Source: an uncultured Lachnospiraceae bacterium (GTDB lineage: Bacteria > Bacillota > Clostridia > Lachnospirales > Lachnospiraceae). From it: a stretch of DNA of 64,000 bases. Location of the stretch: contig CAJUNR010000024.1 in the NCBI GenBank assembly GCA_910587765.1, positions 1 to 64,000 on the forward strand, in the 5' to 3' direction. Below are positions 16,617 through 25,025 of this stretch, piece after piece. Numbering within the stretch: position 1 is the stretch's first letter; every line of letters begins with the position of its first letter. The notes beneath the pieces are model-generated. The model was not told the origin of the DNA. It worked only from the letters and a program-made list of their open reading frames with translations, and did not search any database. The position numbers were made by a program, and so were the translations under genes.

Positions 16617-18665
16617 TTACTTTTCCTCGTATACGGCAAACGCCAGATCCACGTCCGTCACTTCTTCGGGCGCGTAAAGCGCTCCGTCTCTGTACAGATC
16701 CCACGCTCCCGACTGATAATAGAGAAAGTCCGTCTTAATCGCACAGTCCGGATTTTTAATTTTCACATGAATCCGGTAGAACCGCTCACCCGCCGGCGTC
16801 ACCTTTTCAAAAGCAATCGTACAGCGGTCCATGCAGGGAGCCGCAGCGCCGACAATCTCTCCTTCCGCCAGAATCCTGCCGCTCTCGTCCAGAATCTCCA
16901 CCCCGTAGACAGAATCGTTCGCCGCGCCGTCCCAGTTTGCCACCCACAGATCGACATGATCGAAGGGTCTGTCGGTGCGGAAGGTCTGCACAAATTCGGT
17001 CTGAAGCAGCAGGCGGTCGCTCGTCTCCTGATCCTGGAGCACCGCGTACTCCCGCACGGGAATACCGCTTCGGCTCACCACCGCCGCGGACGCCGCGGCC
17101 AGAGCGATCAGGCCGCAACCGGACGCCGGCAGCAGAAAACCCGCTGCGGCATGCTTTTCTCTCACCGTTTCCAGACGGTCCGCCGCGTATGCCATGCCGT
17201 CCACCGCCCACGCGGGCAGCATCAGCATAAACGGGATGCTGTAGGCGCGGTCCACCTCCCATATAAGGTAAAACAGGTACGCGCCGAGGATATGGAACGC
17301 CAGCAGATCCAGAAAGCTTTTCTCCCTGCGGACCGCCCGCAGAACAAACGCCAGCACCAGAAGCCCCGTCAGCATCCCGTGATAGCTGTGCAGATACAGG
17401 GCCAGATAATCTCCCCTGCCCCCGTTGACATACCGCTGAAATCCGGACGTCTCCTGCATGGCACGGAACAGTGAATAGACATCATCGGTCCCATCCGAAA
17501 ACGCAATTCTCAGTTTGTTCCGAAACAGCGTCAGAAGCCCTCCCGGACCCATCTGCCCGATTCGTTCTTTCAGGCGCTCCAGATCCGCCTGCGTCCGTTC
17601 CTCTTTTGTGGAAAAAGAGCCGGTATACGCGTCGTCCGCACTGTTATACTGCCCTTCCCCCTGGGCGCTCATCATGACCCAGTGCACGGCCGGATATCCG
17701 GTCTCGGACGGATCAAAACCGGCGCGGTGCCTCTCGGCCTGTCCGCAGCACACGGACACCAGCACAAGCCCCAGAACGGCCGCCGCAAGCCCCGCCGGAC
17801 GACGCAGCTCACGGACCGTCTTTATCTCCATCAGCGCATAGATCAGAATCGCCGCCATCGTAATGACCGTCGTCGCCCGGATCCGGTATCCGAAGGCCAG
17901 CGCCATCCCCATGACCGCATAGAGCAAATATCTTTTCCACAGCTCCTTCTGCCACCCCGCCTGGTCAAACAGCCAGACCGCTCCCATGGAAAAAGCCAGC
18001 GATATGGTGGACGTATAGTACATCTGCCCCAGCAGATACCAAAGCGGATTCACCAGAAGGAGCAGAAGAAAGATCAGCCCGCTCCTTCTGGAACGGTGCC
18101 TTGCGATCAGCCGGAACGTACAGTAGAGCCCCGCATTCATAAAGAGCAGATTCACAAGCTTCATATAATCCATCCACGCCGCTCTCGGAAGCCCAAAAAG
18201 CTGCGCCGCCCTCAGCCACGCGGCCGTGAACAGGCAGACAGGAATGTTGTTGGGATACTTCATGAAATAATACCGGAAATGGGTGTCCGCAATCGTCTCC
18301 TGTTCAAGCAGGGCAGCCGCCGTATCGAAAATCTTGAGATGGTCGTAGCGAAGAGAAGTCCTGACCGTCAGAACGAGCGTCACCTGAAGAGCCGCCATCA
18401 TGCAGAACAGCGCCGGAACCACAATCCGTTCATGACGTTCCAGATACGGCGCCAGACGGCCGGACAGGGCCGCCAGAAAGACGCACAGCAGAAAAGAGGT
18501 TCCGGCCAGAAACAGCGGAACCTTCTTTCCCTGCAGAATCGCCTGAAACGCCTCCGCATGCTCCAGCGTATCCAGCGCTCCGTAGAAAATATAGGCGCTC
18601 ATGAGAATCAGCAGAACAAACAGCGCGGCGTATACCGCTTTACGGCAACCGTTCCAGAATTTCAT
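16617..18665 (-). CDS. Polytopic membrane protein, glycosyltransferase-39-like
   Basis: 682 residues with about 11-13 predicted membrane spans over residues 10-520 and a soluble C-terminal domain of about 150 residues. Layout resembles GT-C type mannosyltransferase-like proteins that use lipid-linked sugars: an acidic first external loop region and a [15 protein letters not shown] segment. No catalytic motif is certain. The ATG at 18665 overlaps the dapF stop (ATGA), so translation is coupled; the upstream in-frame ATG would extend into dapF without a ribosome site. Function at the cell envelope is inferred only. Confidence 0.7.
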   Translation of the reverse strand: MKFWNGCRKAVYAALFVLLILMSAYIFYGALDTLEHAEAFQAILQGKKVPLFLAGTSFLLCVFLAALSGRLAPYLERHERIVVPALFCMMAALQVTLVLTVRTSLRYDHLKIFDTAAALLEQETIADTHFRYYFMKYPNNIPVCLFTAAWLRAAQLFGLPRAAWMDYMKLVNLLFMNAGLYCTFRLIARHRSRRSGLIFLLLLLVNPLWYLLGQMYYTSTISLAFSMGAVWLFDQAGWQKELWKRYLLYAVMGMALAFGYRIRATTVITMAAILIYALMEIKTVRELRRPAGLAAAVLGLVLVSVCCGQAERHRAGFDPSETGYPAVHWVMMSAQGEGQYNSADDAYTGSFSTKEERTQADLERLKERIGQMGPGGLLTLFRNKLRIAFSDGTDDVYSLFRAMQETSGFQRYVNGGRGDYLALYLHSYHGMLTGLLVLAFVLRAVRREKSFLDLLAFHILGAYLFYLIWEVDRAYSIPFMLMLPAWAVDGMAYAADRLETVREKHAAAGFLLPASGCGLIALAAASAAVVSRSGIPVREYAVLQDQETSDRLLLQTEFVQTFRTDRPFDHVDLWVANWDGAANDSVYGVEILDESGRILAEGEIVGAAAPCMDRCTIAFEKVTPAGERFYRIHVKIKNPDCAIKTDFLYYQSGAWDLYRDGALYAPEEVTDVDLAFAVYEEK

Positions 18666-19522
18666 TCCGCTCCTTCCATTCCTGCCGGCAGGCAAATCTC
18701 CCCGTCAAATACCGTAGCGGCCGGCCCCGTCATATAGACGCAGTTGTCCTCTTTCCTCCACTCGATCTCCAGATCGCCGCCCAAAAGCTCCACCGTCGCC
18801 CGTCTGCCGCACCGTCCGTTGAGGACCGCCGCCACCACGGCCGCGCAGGCGCCTGTCCCGCAGGCCCAGGTCTCTCCAGCTCCCCGTTCCCAGACGCGCA
18901 TCTCCAGCCTGTCCGCGCCCAGCACCCGCACAAACTCCGTATTGACTCTCCGGGGAAACCGTTCATGCTTCTCGAAATCCGGCCCGACCTCCGAAAGGGC
19001 GAAATCCCGCACCGGCGTATCAAGAAAAATCACCGCATGCGGATTTCCCATCGACACGCACGTCATTTCCCATTCCCGGCCGCAGACCAGGATGGGTTCT
19101 CCCGCCACCGGCTCTTTTTCGGCCTTCACGGGGATTTTCTCCGGCGCAAGCACCGGTTCCCCCATATTCACCTGTACTCTCGATACCTTCCGGTTCTCCA
19201 CCTCAAGCCTCAGATATTTGATTCCCGCCAGCGTCTCGATCGAAAGTTCTTCCCGGTCCGTCAGGCCGTAATCATAGACATATTTTCCCACGCAGCGGAT
19301 GCCGTTTCCGCACATCTCGCCTCTCGAACCGTCCGCATTGTACATGTCCATCCGAAAATCTGCCGTCTGCGAACGGCAGATCAGAATCAGGCCGTCCGAC
19401 CCGATCCCGTAGTGCCGGTCGCTCACAAACCGCGCAATCCCCGCCGGGTCCTTCAGCTCACGCTCCGTGCAGTCCACATATACATAATCGTTGCCGATGC
19501 CGTGCATCTTCGTAAACCTCAT
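18662..19522 (-). CDS. dapF: Diaminopimelate epimerase
   Basis: 286 residues. Both catalytic cysteines are present in their signatures, [12 protein letters not shown] and [10 protein letters not shown]. The N-terminus [17 protein letters not shown] is typical. It converts LL- to meso-diaminopimelate for lysine and peptidoglycan synthesis. First gene of a two-gene unit with the membrane protein above. Confidence 0.97.
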   Translation of the reverse strand: MRFTKMHGIGNDYVYVDCTERELKDPAGIARFVSDRHYGIGSDGLILICRSQTADFRMDMYNADGSRGEMCGNGIRCVGKYVYDYGLTDREELSIETLAGIKYLRLEVENRKVSRVQVNMGEPVLAPEKIPVKAEKEPVAGEPILVCGREWEMTCVSMGNPHAVIFLDTPVRDFALSEVGPDFEKHERFPRRVNTEFVRVLGADRLEMRVWERGAGETWACGTGACAAVVAAVLNGRCGRRATVELLGGDLEIEWRKEDNCVYMTGPAATVFDGEICLPAGMEGAE

Positions 19523-19606
19523 ACCATGCCCTCCTGCTCTCTGTCCACTTACTATATCAGAATTTCCCCCTCTCTACAAGCCGTGGAGGAAATTTTCCGC
19601 AGGCGT

Positions 19607-20155
19607 CTACAGCCGTATCATCGCCAGCACCATCTGCGCCGTCTCAACTATGGAAGTCCCGCTGTCCATGCTGCATTTCTGCAGGTAGCGGTGCGCATCC
19701 TCCTCCGTCATGCGGTTCCGTTCCATAAGAACTTCCTTCGCCTCCCTGAGAATCCGTTTCTCCGCCTCCGACCTTTTCTTAGGCTGTGAACGAAGTTTCT
19801 TCTTCCTGCGCATCTGATTCATGCACATCATCTCCAGCGTGCTCATCAGATCCTGCACTTTCAGGGGCATCGTCACGCACACGATATCCGGATCAGCGCA
19901 TTCCGCACAGATCCGGGCGGAGGCCAGGAGCAGCATCTCAAATCCCTCCGGCAGCGAAGCCGCCAGTTCCCCATAGTACATATCCGGATATTTATAACCG
20001 CTGATGATAATCCCGCTGTTCATCATATCAATGCTGTTCAGTACCTGAGAGCCGAGAGTGCATACGGCCGCCACGTCATAGCCGTGTCTGACCAGAAGAT
20101 TACGGATGCTTTTTCCGTCCTCCGCCTTCGGAAACACGATCAGTATACCCGTCAC
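19607..20155 (-). CDS. ANTAR-domain response regulator-like protein next to glnA
   Basis: 182 residues. The receiver-like N-terminal domain (1-120) appears degenerate, and a C-terminal three-helix ANTAR domain runs from about 130 to the end (SEAEKRILREAKEVLMERNRMTEEDAHRYLQKCSMDSGTSIVETAQ). ANTAR proteins bind paired RNA hairpins and prevent transcription termination. The place directly after glnA matches the nitrogen-responsive regulators of clostridia. I chose the GTG at 20155, 10 nt after AAGGGG; the GTG at 20164 is too close to it. Confidence 0.85.
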   Translation of the reverse strand: MTGILIVFPKAEDGKSIRNLLVRHGYDVAAVCTLGSQVLNSIDMMNSGIIISGYKYPDMYYGELAASLPEGFEMLLLASARICAECADPDIVCVTMPLKVQDLMSTLEMMCMNQMRRKKKLRSQPKKRSEAEKRILREAKEVLMERNRMTEEDAHRYLQKCSMDSGTSIVETAQMVLAMIRL

Positions 20156-20195
20156 ACCCCACACTCCCCTTTCTGCATTCCGTCGGACGCATCCG

Positions 20196-21527
20196 TCAGA
20201 TCCTCAGCAGATAATTCCGGAGTTCCCACTCCGATATCTGCCGGTTGTATGCTTCCCATTCCCGTCTCTTCGCTTCCGCGTATTTCCGACAGACTTCCTC
20301 ACCCAAAACCTCCCGCATGAACGGATCCTTCTCAAATTCATCCACCGCTTCCTTCAGGTTCTCCGGAAGCCTCTCGATCCCCAGTTTCTTTCTCTCCTGC
20401 GCGGACAGCGCGTTCATGTTCATATCCATGCTGTCCGGCGGGTCGATTTGATTGCGGATCCCGTCCAGCCCCGCGGCGAGACAGACGGCAATCGCCAGAT
20501 ACGGATTGCAGGACGGATCCGGAGAGCGCAGCTCGATCCGGGTATCTTTGCCCCGGGTCGCCGGTATCCGCACCAGCGGAGTGCGGTTTCTGGCCGACCA
20601 GACCATATAGGCGGGAGCCTCATATCCGGGGACCAGACGCTTGTAGGAATTGACGACCGGATTGAGAATTAGCGTCATTGCCTTCATATGCTTCATCAGG
20701 CCTCCCAGAAAATAATACGCCTCCCGGCTCAGGCCGCAGGGATCCCGATCATCCTGAAAAAGATTGACTCCGTCCTTTGACAGCGACATATTGATGTGCA
20801 TGCCCGAACCGTCCGCATCGCTTTTGGGTTTTGGCATGAAAGCGGCATGCAGCCCGTGCCTCTTGGCAATGGTCTTCACAGCCATCTTGAACGTCATAAT
20901 ATTGTCCGCTGTCGGGAGCGCTTCGTCATACCGGAAATCAATCTCGTGCTGCGCCGGGGCGTTCTCATGATGGGAGCGCTCCACCTGGAATCCCATCTCC
21001 TCCAGCGTCATAACGATATCCCTGCGCGCGTTCTCGCCGAAATCCAGAGGCCCCATATCAAAATATCCGGCCTGCTCATGAGTGATGTTCGTCGGCAGTC
21101 CGTTATCGTCCAGATGATACAGGAAAAATTCGCACTCCGGTCCCACCTGGAGCGTATAGCCCTCACCGGCGGCCTCGGACACCACCTTTTTCAGAATATA
21201 CCTGGGATCACCTTCGTAGAAATTCCCGTCTGGGCGGTACACGTCGCAGATCAGCCTCGCCACCTTCCCGTGCTGCGGCCTCCAGGGAAACATGGCAAAA
21301 GTCCCGCAGTCCGGATAGAGATACAGATCGCTCTCATCAATGCCGACAAATCCCTCAATGGACGAGCCGTCAAACATCACCTTATTGTCCAGCGCGCGTT
21401 TCAGATGCCCGGAGGTAATCGCCAGATTCTTCATGCTTCCGAACAAATCCGTAAACTGCAGGCGGACAAATTCCACATCCTCCTCTTCCACAAATTCCAG
21501 TATGTCATTTTTCGTATACTTTCTCAT
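20196..21527 (-). CDS. glnA: Glutamine synthetase, type I
   Basis: 443 residues, the length of the GSI-alpha form of Firmicutes. Signatures seen: DLFGSMKNLAI near the N-terminus, MFDGSSIEGFVGIDESDLYL, GPECEFFLY, the ATP-binding KPKSDADGSGMHINMSL and the Glu flap region near 300. It makes glutamine from glutamate and ammonia. GAGGAGG precedes the ATG. The leader holds a promoter, a short terminator-like hairpin and two 87-bp repeats; the ANTAR gene follows by about 40 bp. Confidence 0.97.
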   Translation of the reverse strand: MRKYTKNDILEFVEEEDVEFVRLQFTDLFGSMKNLAITSGHLKRALDNKVMFDGSSIEGFVGIDESDLYLYPDCGTFAMFPWRPQHGKVARLICDVYRPDGNFYEGDPRYILKKVVSEAAGEGYTLQVGPECEFFLYHLDDNGLPTNITHEQAGYFDMGPLDFGENARRDIVMTLEEMGFQVERSHHENAPAQHEIDFRYDEALPTADNIMTFKMAVKTIAKRHGLHAAFMPKPKSDADGSGMHINMSLSKDGVNLFQDDRDPCGLSREAYYFLGGLMKHMKAMTLILNPVVNSYKRLVPGYEAPAYMVWSARNRTPLVRIPATRGKDTRIELRSPDPSCNPYLAIAVCLAAGLDGIRNQIDPPDSMDMNMNALSAQERKKLGIERLPENLKEAVDEFEKDPFMREVLGEEVCRKYAEAKRREWEAYNRQISEWELRNYLLRI

Positions 21528-21551
21528 GTTTCCTCCTCATATCGAACATGT

Positions 21552-21636
21552 AATCGAGCAGGGTGGATTTCTTTCCTGCCCGCGCATCGGACGCCAGTCA
21601 GCTCTGCTGACATTTTTCCTTTGGACGCCCGTTTAC
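21552..21636 (+). repeat. 87-bp double-hairpin repeat, copy 4
   Basis: AATCGAGCAGGGTGG... with the second hairpin CGGACGCCA + GTCAGC/GCTGAC + TGGACGCCCG; 85 bp, directly 5' of the glnA ribosome site. Confidence 0.85.
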
Positions 21637-21723
21637 AATCGGGCAGGGATGGCTTCTTTCCTGCCCGCGCATCGGGCGCCCGTCAGCTCTGCTGACATTC
21701 TTCCTCTGGGCGCCCGCATGCAT
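21637..21723 (+). repeat. 87-bp double-hairpin repeat, copy 5
   Basis: Begins AATCGGGCAGGGATGG; second hairpin is a perfect CGGGCGCCC/GGGCGCCCG outer stem around GTCAGC/GCTGAC. Ends GCATGCAT next to the U-tract of the hairpin at 21724-21756. Confidence 0.85.
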
Positions 21724-21756
21724 AAAAAAGAGCGTACTCCTCCCTCGGAAACGCCC
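21724..21756 (-). terminator. Terminator-like hairpin in the glnA leader
   Basis: Minus strand GGGCGT/ACGCTC stem continued by TTCC/GGAG with a six-nucleotide apical loop GAGGGA, followed by TTTTTT. It begins only about 8 nt after the predicted transcription start, so it looks like an attenuator that the ANTAR protein could control. Confidence 0.6.
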
Positions 21757-21770
21757 TTGTCTCTGTCTCA

Positions 21771-21799
21771 AATATAACAGTCCGGATTCTTTTTGTCAA
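21771..21799 (-). promoter_or_regulatory. Promoter of glnA
   Basis: Minus strand TTGACA (21799-21794), 17-nt spacer, TATATT (21776-21771). Confidence 0.85.
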
Positions 21800-21813
21800 G
21801 AATGACTCTTCTG

Positions 21814-21822
21814 CATAGTCTA
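21814..21822 (+). promoter_or_regulatory. Possible sporulation-sigma -10 element
   Basis: CATAGTCTA fits the CATANNNTA -10 of mother-cell sigma factors (SigE/SigK). No clear -35 element was seen, so this is tentative. Confidence 0.3.
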
Positions 21823-21843
21823 TAAAAGAAAGGAGTTGAACTT

Positions 21844-22137
21844 ATGAACAGTTGTATCTGGATCTTACTGCTTTTACTCTGCTGTAACGGCAGCGGCGGA
21901 CACAGCCATGGCTGCGGCAGCCGTTGCTGCTGCACCTGCAACCCCTGCGGCGGAAGCTGCGGACGCGGCAACGACTGCGGCAATGACGGCTGCGGATGCG
22001 GCAACGACAACTGCGGATGTGACTGCGGGATGGGCGGCAATGACGGCTGCGGATGCGAACAGCCCTCGCGCCCCATACCGCCTCCTCCGCCTCCAAGACC
22101 CCCGCGGCCTCCCTATGAGGACTGCGGATGTAACTAA
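21844..22137 (+). CDS. Cys/Gly-rich small protein with Pro-rich tail
   Basis: 97 residues with 20 cysteines. A short hydrophobic stretch (IWILLLLLC, residues 5-13) is followed by Cys-Gly-Asn-Asp repeats such as GNDCGNDGCGCGNDNCGCDCG, then a run of prolines (residues about 77-89) and DCGCN at the end. AAGGAG is 8 nt before the ATG. Such chorion-like cysteine-rich proteins occur in clostridia, and high Cys/Gly content is common in spore surface proteins, but the role here is inferred. The gene has no partner in its strand. Confidence 0.7.
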   Translation: MNSCIWILLLLLCCNGSGGHSHGCGSRCCCTCNPCGGSCGRGNDCGNDGCGCGNDNCGCDCGMGGNDGCGCEQPSRPIPPPPPPRPPRPPYEDCGCN

Positions 22138-22152
22138 GGAAGCGCTGATTTA

Positions 22153-22200
22153 GTTACTGTTCACACCCACGCCACCCGGACGCCTGGTGTAAACAGTAAC
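22153..22200. repeat. Short palindromic element with GTTACTGTT/AACAGTAAC ends
   Basis: Ends pair over 9 bp. The centre holds CCACCCGGACGCC (22172-22184), a 13-mer also found at 11528-11540 and, with one change, at 56562-56574. The 3' end AAACAGTAACCTG recurs at 56762-56774. Confidence 0.6.
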
Positions 22201-22256
22201 CTGATTCAATCCTCGCTTTCCTCAGCGTTTCCCTGAAAACCCGGGAAGCAGCAACC

Positions 22257-22301
22257 GGCCCCGCGGACGGCGCTTTTTGACAAAGCGCCGTCCGCGGGGC
22301 C
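22257..22301. repeat. Perfect 20-bp inverted repeat
   Basis: GGCCCCGCGGACGGCGCTTT, 5-nt loop, then its exact complement. No U-tract on either side, so it is not a classic terminator, although it follows the stop codon of the minus-strand gene by 8 nt. Confidence 0.75.
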
Positions 22302-22308
22302 GTCCTCA

Positions 22309-24000
22309 TCACAGACCTGCCTCTGTCCGCCCCTCATCCGTGACGAGAAAGAAGACCAGAAGCGGCGCTCCCAGCATCAGCGGATAGGCGTAGCGGAGCA
22401 GCGCCGCCGGGCCCAGAAAACTCGTACCCACATAAGTCCAGAACGGCAGCATCCACAGAAGCTTTCTGTACTGTCTCCGATAGAGCGCGTACAGCCCGGC
22501 ATATACGAGCAGCCAGAAATAAAAACCCATGGACAAAAGCTCCCGCAGCACCGGAATCTTCCGGAAGGAAGCGTCCGTTCCCACCGCCGTATAGTATCGG
22601 AACAGTCCGTCCACGACCGGCGTCATCCGCACATGCGGATAGTGCGGGTTGTCTTTCTCGATGTCAAAACAGACAAATTCCAGATATTCTTCCGCTGTGC
22701 CCGGATACCAGAAGGCCGCCGTAGTGCTCAGCAGCGCATCCACATAAATCTTTTTGTTTCTCCAGCCGACCGCCGCCCACGTCTTCAGAAATTCCGCCCG
22801 ATTGTCCGCAAACGCTTCCGTATAAAAGAAATTTTTGATCGGATCGGACAGGGCCGGCGTGTACTGCGACAGCGTCTCTTCGCTCATCACCGGACGGATC
22901 ACATCCATCTCCTCCGGACGGATATCGCCGCCCGCCGTGTACGTGCGTCCCAGCGTCTGCATGAGAACACTGTACGCTTCTCTCGCATCCCCCGGCTGCG
23001 CGCCGAGCAGACGAAGGCAGGGACCGTTATAAAACTGATACAGCAGCAGAAGCGCCGCCGCCAGAAGCAGAAGCTTCTTCCAGTACCGTCTCAGCGCCGG
23101 AAACAGAAACGGCATGCACAGAAGCAGCGTATGAAACCCGTTGTTACGCAGCAGGAAAAGCAGCAGAAAGCAGCCTCCTCCCACGCACGCCTGCCGCCGG
23201 CCGGAGAAGTATTCCTCCGGTTTCTCAACCATCCGGAAAAGCTGCAGAACGCACAGAAGAAAGACACCGGAAAACAGCGTGTCTTTGGTCGTATACACGG
23301 ACATCATCGCGTGGAAGGGAAAAAGGCACAGATAAAGCGCCGTCCCCGCGCGCAGCCAGACGGGCGCGTTCTCCCGCTCCAGAAACCGGAGCAGCCAGGC
23401 GAAAATGCCGGACAGCGCCAGCATCTGCAGGACGCTGCAGACAGCCGCCGCCGTATTGTCGGAAAGTCCCAGCGTCCTTGTGACGGTGAAAATCCCGCAC
23501 AGAAATCCCGTATGCAGCAGCGGATGATGCGCCGTCAGCCAGCCGGAGAACGTCCAGCCGATCTGATTGGGCGCGTCCGCCGCGAAGATCCCCGGGTATC
23601 CGCCCAGCAGCGCAGGCAGAAAACTGACAAAAAAAAGCAACCATGCCGCCGCGAAACGGTACCTTCCGTCCTGCAGACGGTCCGCTACGCTTCCCGGAAG
23701 GAGGCGCACATCCCTCCCTCCGGACGCCGTTTCCGCCACTGCTGCACTTTTCCCGCACAGAGCGTCGGTCAAGAGCAGCAGCGCAAGCACCGCCGCCACA
23801 CTGAATGGCAGACGCAGAATAATCCGGTGCACAATTGTCCGGTGCAGGGGATTCTCCGACAGTGCCCAGATGCTTCCGTACTGTTTCAGCATATACCCGC
23901 AACGGTCAAAGGCGGCAAAAAGTATGCCGCCTGTCCATGCAAAAACCCATATTCGCCGCCATGCGCGGCCCGCAACGCTCTTCCCGTCTCTGTCACTCAT
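22309..24000 (-). CDS. Polytopic membrane protein (DUF6020-like)
   Basis: 563 residues with about 11-12 membrane spans. A GGYPGIFAADAPNQ segment in an external loop, and the overall layout, resemble the DUF6020 group of Lachnospiraceae envelope proteins and GT-C transferases. The ATG overlaps the end of the upstream glycosyltransferase gene by 8 nt, so the two are expressed together; a role in lipid-linked sugar transfer or export is inferred. No catalytic residue is assigned with confidence. Confidence 0.65.
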   Translation of the reverse strand: MSDRDGKSVAGRAWRRIWVFAWTGGILFAAFDRCGYMLKQYGSIWALSENPLHRTIVHRIILRLPFSVAAVLALLLLTDALCGKSAAVAETASGGRDVRLLPGSVADRLQDGRYRFAAAWLLFFVSFLPALLGGYPGIFAADAPNQIGWTFSGWLTAHHPLLHTGFLCGIFTVTRTLGLSDNTAAAVCSVLQMLALSGIFAWLLRFLERENAPVWLRAGTALYLCLFPFHAMMSVYTTKDTLFSGVFLLCVLQLFRMVEKPEEYFSGRRQACVGGGCFLLLFLLRNNGFHTLLLCMPFLFPALRRYWKKLLLLAAALLLLYQFYNGPCLRLLGAQPGDAREAYSVLMQTLGRTYTAGGDIRPEEMDVIRPVMSEETLSQYTPALSDPIKNFFYTEAFADNRAEFLKTWAAVGWRNKKIYVDALLSTTAAFWYPGTAEEYLEFVCFDIEKDNPHYPHVRMTPVVDGLFRYYTAVGTDASFRKIPVLRELLSMGFYFWLLVYAGLYALYRRQYRKLLWMLPFWTYVGTSFLGPAALLRYAYPLMLGAPLLVFFLVTDEGRTEAGL

Positions 24001-24937
24001 TGTTCACAAGCTCCTTGTAGTGCCTGTCCACCTCTATAAGATTCATCTCGAACTCCTGCCGGTTCCGCTGCGCTCCCGCCGCCAGGATCAAACCGGCAAA
24101 GACCGACTGAATCGCCGCCATCAGCCCGAAACCGCATACAATCAGCGTCGGAAACTTGGGAACCAGGCCGGTGGAGATATATTCAAGCAACACCGGAATA
24201 AAGAACCCGATACTGAGTACGGTCAGCAAAAGCGAGAGGAATCCAAAGAAATGCATCGGTTTATAATTCCGGTACAGCCTGGCAATGCTGAACAGTACTT
24301 TCGCCCCGTCGGAATAGGTATTTAATTTGGATTCGCTGCCTTCCGGACGGTCCCGATATTCAATGACCACGTTCTCGACCTGCATGTTCTTATCCGCCGC
24401 GTGGATCGTCATCTCCGTCTCGATCTCAAAACCCTTCGAGAGCACCGGAAACGTCTTCACGAACGGATAGCTGAACGCCCGGTAACCGGTCATGATATCT
24501 TTGATCTCCGTGTGAAACAGGCGGTTGATCGTCCCTCTTACGAGCGAATTGCCGAAATTGTGGAACGGCCGCTTGTTTTCCGTAAAATAGGTAGAGGACA
24601 ACCGGTCTCCGACCACCATATCCGCCTGGCGGAGGAGTACCCGGTTCACCATCTCTCTGGCAAACTCCGCCGGATAAGTGTCGTCCCCATCTGTCATGAT
24701 ATACACCCGCGCGTCGATCTCGCGGAACATCCGACGGATGACATTGCCCTTGCCCTGCTGATACTCATGGCGCACGACGGCTCCCGCCGCCTCCGCCAGT
24801 TCTACCGTACGGTCAGAAGAATTGTTGTCGTACACATAGACGACCGCCTCCGGAAGTACCTTTTGAAAATCCTGTACGACTTTCTGTACGGTCTTCTCTT
24901 CGTTATAACATGGAATTAAAACTGCTATCTGGTCCAA
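23993..24937 (-). CDS. Family 2 glycosyltransferase with C-terminal membrane helices
   Basis: 314 residues. The GT-A domain shows AVLIPCYNEEKTV, YVYDNNSSDRT and the metal motif MTDGDDTYP; the C-terminus has two membrane helices (about 230-255 and 265-290). The type is that of dolichol/polyprenyl-phosphate sugar synthases, which charge a lipid carrier for GT-C enzymes. The start codon is TTG at 24937 with AGGGGG 9 nt upstream. Overlaps the DUF6020-like gene that follows, suggesting donor and transferase of one pathway. Confidence 0.9.
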   Translation of the reverse strand: MDQIAVLIPCYNEEKTVQKVVQDFQKVLPEAVVYVYDNNSSDRTVELAEAAGAVVRHEYQQGKGNVIRRMFREIDARVYIMTDGDDTYPAEFAREMVNRVLLRQADMVVGDRLSSTYFTENKRPFHNFGNSLVRGTINRLFHTEIKDIMTGYRAFSYPFVKTFPVLSKGFEIETEMTIHAADKNMQVENVVIEYRDRPEGSESKLNTYSDGAKVLFSIARLYRNYKPMHFFGFLSLLLTVLSIGFFIPVLLEYISTGLVPKFPTLIVCGFGLMAAIQSVFAGLILAAGAQRNRQEFEMNLIEVDRHYKELVNNE

Positions 24938-25025
24938 AATCTCTGTCCCCCTGATCGTTTCTCTGTATCATAGTATAGCACAACTGTCCGACATTTTCCA
25001 AGCCTGTTCTGAAAGTCAGCCTCTT

